Assembly: GCF_030149505.1 (NCBI RefSeq)
Contig: NZ_JASBRN010000072.1
Location: 1-34,481 of the forward strand
Source: Nocardioides sp.
GTDB taxonomy: Bacteria; Actinomycetota; Actinomycetes; Propionibacteriales; Nocardioidaceae
Length of the DNA: 34,481 nt
Direction: 5' to 3'
Shown: positions 32,364 to 34,481 of the stretch, in pieces
How positions within the stretch are numbered: the stretch's first letter is position 1
Layout: every line of letters begins with the position of its first letter
Notes under the pieces: generated by a model
Told to the model about the DNA's origin: nothing
Database searches by the model: none
The model's input: only the letters and a program-made list of their open reading frames with translations
Position numbers and translations under genes: made by a program

Positions 32364-33530
32364 GTGCGCGCCGTGACCTGCCAGGCAGGGGACCTGTCCA
32401 TCGTCGAGCTCCCGGACCCCGAGCCCGGTCCGGGGCAGGTGGTGCTGCGGGTGCGGCGCACCGGCATCTGCGGCTCGGACCTGCACGCGCGCCACCACGC
32501 CGACGAGCTGGCGGTGGTGATGTCGGAGCTGGACTACCACCACAGCATCAGCTCGGGGACCGCCACGGTGCTGGGCCACGAGCTGTGCGGCGAGGTGCTC
32601 ACCCACGGCCGCAGCACCGCCCGGGCCTTCCCCGAGGGCACCCGCGTCGCGGTCTTCCCGCTGCTGCGCACCTCTTCGGGCGTGCACCCCCTGGGCCTCT
32701 CCCCCGAGGCGCCGGGAGGGTACGCCGAGCAGGTGCTCGTCGAGGCGTCGATGCTGCACCGGGTGCCGGACGGCCTCGACGACGACCTGGCCGCCCTCAC
32801 CGAGCCGATGGCGGTGGCCCACCACGCGGTCCGTCGCTCCGGGGCCGGTCGTCGCGACACCGCGATCGTGCTGGGCTGCGGCCCGGTCGGGCTCGCGGTC
32901 GTGCTGCTGCTCAAGGCGCGCGGCGTGCGCACCGTCGTGGCCAGCGACCTCTCCCCCGCCCGACGCGAGCTGGCGCGGGCGTGCGGCGCCGACGTCGTGG
33001 TCGACCCCCGCGAGGAGTCGCCCTGGACCGCCGCCCCCGGCCGCGGCTGGCGCAGCACCGCCCCGGAGCTCCTCGACTTCGCCGTCTCGACCATGGAGCG
33101 GCTGCGCCGGGTGCCCGGCTGGCACCACGTCAACCGCGCGGCCGAGCTCGTCGGGGCCGCGGACCAACCGGCTCCCGTGGTCTTCGAGTGCGTCGGCGTA
33201 CCCGGGATGCTGGACCAGGTCATGGCGCAGGCGCCGCTGGCCAGCCGCGTCGTGGTCGTCGGGGTCTGCATGAGCGAGGACCGGGTGCGGCCCTCGCTCG
33301 CGGTCAACAAGGAGCTCGACCTGCGCTTCGTCCTGGGCTACACGCCGCTGGAGTTCCGCGACACCCTGCACCTGCTGGCCTCGGGCCGCGTGGACCCCTC
33401 ACCGCTGCTGACGGGCACCGTCGGGCTCGAGGGCGTCGAGGCGGCCTTCGAGGCGCTGGGCTCGCCCGAGGAGCACGCCAAGATCCTCATCGACCCGACG
33501 CTTCCCGGAGCAGGGATCACCCCGCGCTGA
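32364..33530 (+). CDS. Zinc-binding alcohol dehydrogenase family (MDR superfamily) protein
   Basis: A 388-residue medium-chain dehydrogenase. The catalytic zinc site is present: C36 in GICGSDLH, H72-E73 in GHELCGEV and E147 in TEPMAV. The Rossmann motif GCGPVGLAVV is at 171-180, followed by ASDLSPARRELARACGADVV. The loop where classical enzymes carry four structural-zinc cysteines (about 95-118) has none, so only the catalytic zinc is expected. The segment at about 205-250 (ESPWTAAPGRGWRSTAPEL...) looks like a family-specific insertion. The substrate is unknown. The GTG at 32364 gives the usual MRAV start; a GTG at 32346 is also in frame. It diverges from the small membrane gene. Confidence 0.87.
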   Translation: MRAVTCQAGDLSIVELPDPEPGPGQVVLRVRRTGICGSDLHARHHADELAVVMSELDYHHSISSGTATVLGHELCGEVLTHGRSTARAFPEGTRVAVFPLLRTSSGVHPLGLSPEAPGGYAEQVLVEASMLHRVPDGLDDDLAALTEPMAVAHHAVRRSGAGRRDTAIVLGCGPVGLAVVLLLKARGVRTVVASDLSPARRELARACGADVVVDPREESPWTAAPGRGWRSTAPELLDFAVSTMERLRRVPGWHHVNRAAELVGAADQPAPVVFECVGVPGMLDQVMAQAPLASRVVVVGVCMSEDRVRPSLAVNKELDLRFVLGYTPLEFRDTLHLLASGRVDPSPLLTGTVGLEGVEAAFEALGSPEEHAKILIDPTLPGAGITPR

Positions 33531-34481
33531 TCAGGCGTCCGTGAGCGGGCGGTCGCGGGTGCCGGTCAGCTGCTCGATGACGAAGAGGACCACGCCCACG
33601 GCGACCAGGCCCGCGCACCACAGCAGCGAGGTCGGGTCGTCGTAGATCGTCCAGGCGAGGATGGCGGCGTTGCCGACCAGGCCGACCACGAGCAGCGCGG
33701 TGTTGGCCCGGAACGTGCGCTCGTCCTCGTCCTGGCCGCGCAGGCGGAGCGCCGAGACGATGACCAGGCCGTAGATGAACAGCAGGAAGAGCACCGTCAC
33801 GGTGGCGAGGCGGCCCACCAGGTCGAGGCCGACGCCCGACTCGGTCACCAGCGTGCCGATGACCAGCAGGGCGATCACGACGACCGCGCTGAAGACCAGG
33901 CCGACCCAGGGGCTGCGCCGCGCGGAGTGCAGGCGGCCGAAGGCGTCGGGGACGATGTCCTCGCGGGCCATGCCGTAGAGGATGCGCGGCTGCGTGACGA
34001 CCGCGACCAGCGTGGTGTTGAAGATGGCGACCATCGCGATGACAGCGAAGACCGTGGCGAGCAGGCCGGTGTCGATCGGCAGGATGCCCGACTTCACGAC
34101 CTCCAAGAGCGCGGGCTCGGCCTCGGCGAGCTCGTCGGTGGACACCGTCAGTGCGGCGGCGACGGAGACGAGCACGTAGACCACGCCCGCGACGGCCATG
34201 CCCCCGATCAGCGAGCGCGGGAACGCACGGTGCGGGTCGACGGTCTCCTCCGCGACGTTCGCGGTGTTCTCGAAGCCGGTCATGGCGAAGAAGGACAGGG
34301 CCACACCGGCCAGGATCGCGAGCGCCGGGCTGCCGTCGGCACTGAAGTCGGTGAGCACGCCGAAGTCGGCGTCGCCCGAGGCCACGTGCCACACGCCGAT
34401 GACCATGATGATGACCAGGCCCAGGACCTCGACGAAGGTCATCAGCATGTTGACCACGACCGACTCGGTGATCCCGACGAA
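33531..34481 (-). CDS. APC-family amino acid permease (5' end outside window)
   Basis: The C-terminal 316 residues of a polytopic permease; the reading frame stays open to the right edge, so the N-terminus with the first helices is missing. About eight hydrophobic segments are visible. The FFAMTGFENTANVAEETVDPHRAFPRSLIGG segment is the TM6 region and following loop conserved in APC transporters, and PRILYGMAREDIVPDAFGRLH matches the TM8-9 loop. Secondary uptake or exchange of amino acids is likely; the substrate is unknown. Its stop codon directly abuts the stop of the convergent dehydrogenase (TGATCA), leaving no intergenic space for a separate terminator. Confidence 0.92.
   Translation of the reverse strand, partial: FVGITESVVVNMLMTFVEVLGLVIIMVIGVWHVASGDADFGVLTDFSADGSPALAILAGVALSFFAMTGFENTANVAEETVDPHRAFPRSLIGGMAVAGVVYVLVSVAAALTVSTDELAEAEPALLEVVKSGILPIDTGLLATVFAVIAMVAIFNTTLVAVVTQPRILYGMAREDIVPDAFGRLHSARRSPWVGLVFSAVVVIALLVIGTLVTESGVGLDLVGRLATVTVLFLLFIYGLVIVSALRLRGQDEDERTFRANTALLVVGLVGNAAILAWTIYDDPTSLLWCAGLVAVGVVLFVIEQLTGTRDRPLTDA

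Overview
The window is a contiguous piece of chromosome from a high-GC actinobacterium, most likely Nocardioides or a close relative in the Propionibacteriales. Supporting signs are the very GC-rich third codon positions, frequent GTG starts, a Bacillus/actinobacterial-type succinate dehydrogenase with a single cytochrome b subunit, a monomeric NADP-isocitrate dehydrogenase, and gene orders recalled from Streptomyces (pcrA, M23 peptidase, sucCD, purN-purH, folD, mdh, trpS, an SCO4848-type gene, sdh) and Mycobacterium (perM-purN-purH near sucCD). The genus call is inference. No rRNA, tRNA, CRISPR array, prophage or insertion sequence was seen.

Layout, left to right. 1-4588 (minus): mutA-mutB-meaB, with overlapping stop/start codons, carries propionyl-CoA-derived methylmalonyl-CoA into succinyl-CoA; meaB runs off the left edge. 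4776-8270 (plus): sdhC-sdhA-sdhB, divergent from mutA across a region with two palindromes. 8362-12496 (minus): an MFS exporter, trpS, a 2'-5' RNA ligase-like protein, a YihY/BrkB membrane protein and a small SCO4848-type membrane protein. 12635-15982: divergent icd (minus) and mdh (plus) share a perfect 14-bp palindrome. 16148-17113: a DUF559/AbiEi-like nuclease-fold gene between two 22-bp tandem-repeat arrays. 17197-22191 (minus): perM, purN, purH, folD and a DUF3017 membrane protein, with a ZTP riboswitch between purN and purH. 22242-25517 (plus): an unusual sigma-like/membrane/sensor fusion, then a normal ECF sigma factor and its membrane partner. 25683-27751 (minus): sucCD. 28126-29319 (plus): an M23 peptidase. 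29434-32314 (minus): pcrA and a small membrane protein. The right end has a plus-strand alcohol dehydrogenase convergent with an amino-acid permease cut by the window edge.

Functionally this is a TCA-cycle neighbourhood: methylmalonyl-CoA mutase and succinyl-CoA synthetase meet at succinyl-CoA, and Sdh, Mdh and Icd complete much of the cycle. Next to it lie one-carbon and purine genes: folD, purN and purH use or interconvert folate one-carbon units, and the ZTP riboswitch senses a purine/folate-stress intermediate.

Three things stand out as possibly undescribed. (1) A tandem repeat with an exact 22-bp period occurs in three arrays (after mdh, after the DUF3017 gene, after perM), each starting within a few bases of a stop codon and in the same orientation relative to that gene; two arrays bracket the DUF559 gene, which also carries a DnaA-box-like site upstream. 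(2) A second family of REP-like hairpins follows purH, sucD and the M23 peptidase gene, with stems that change in a compensatory way around a similar loop. (3) A 619-residue protein joins a degenerate ECF-sigma module through one membrane helix to two sensor domains; the first matches the cysteine spacing of the separate sigma partner encoded two genes downstream.
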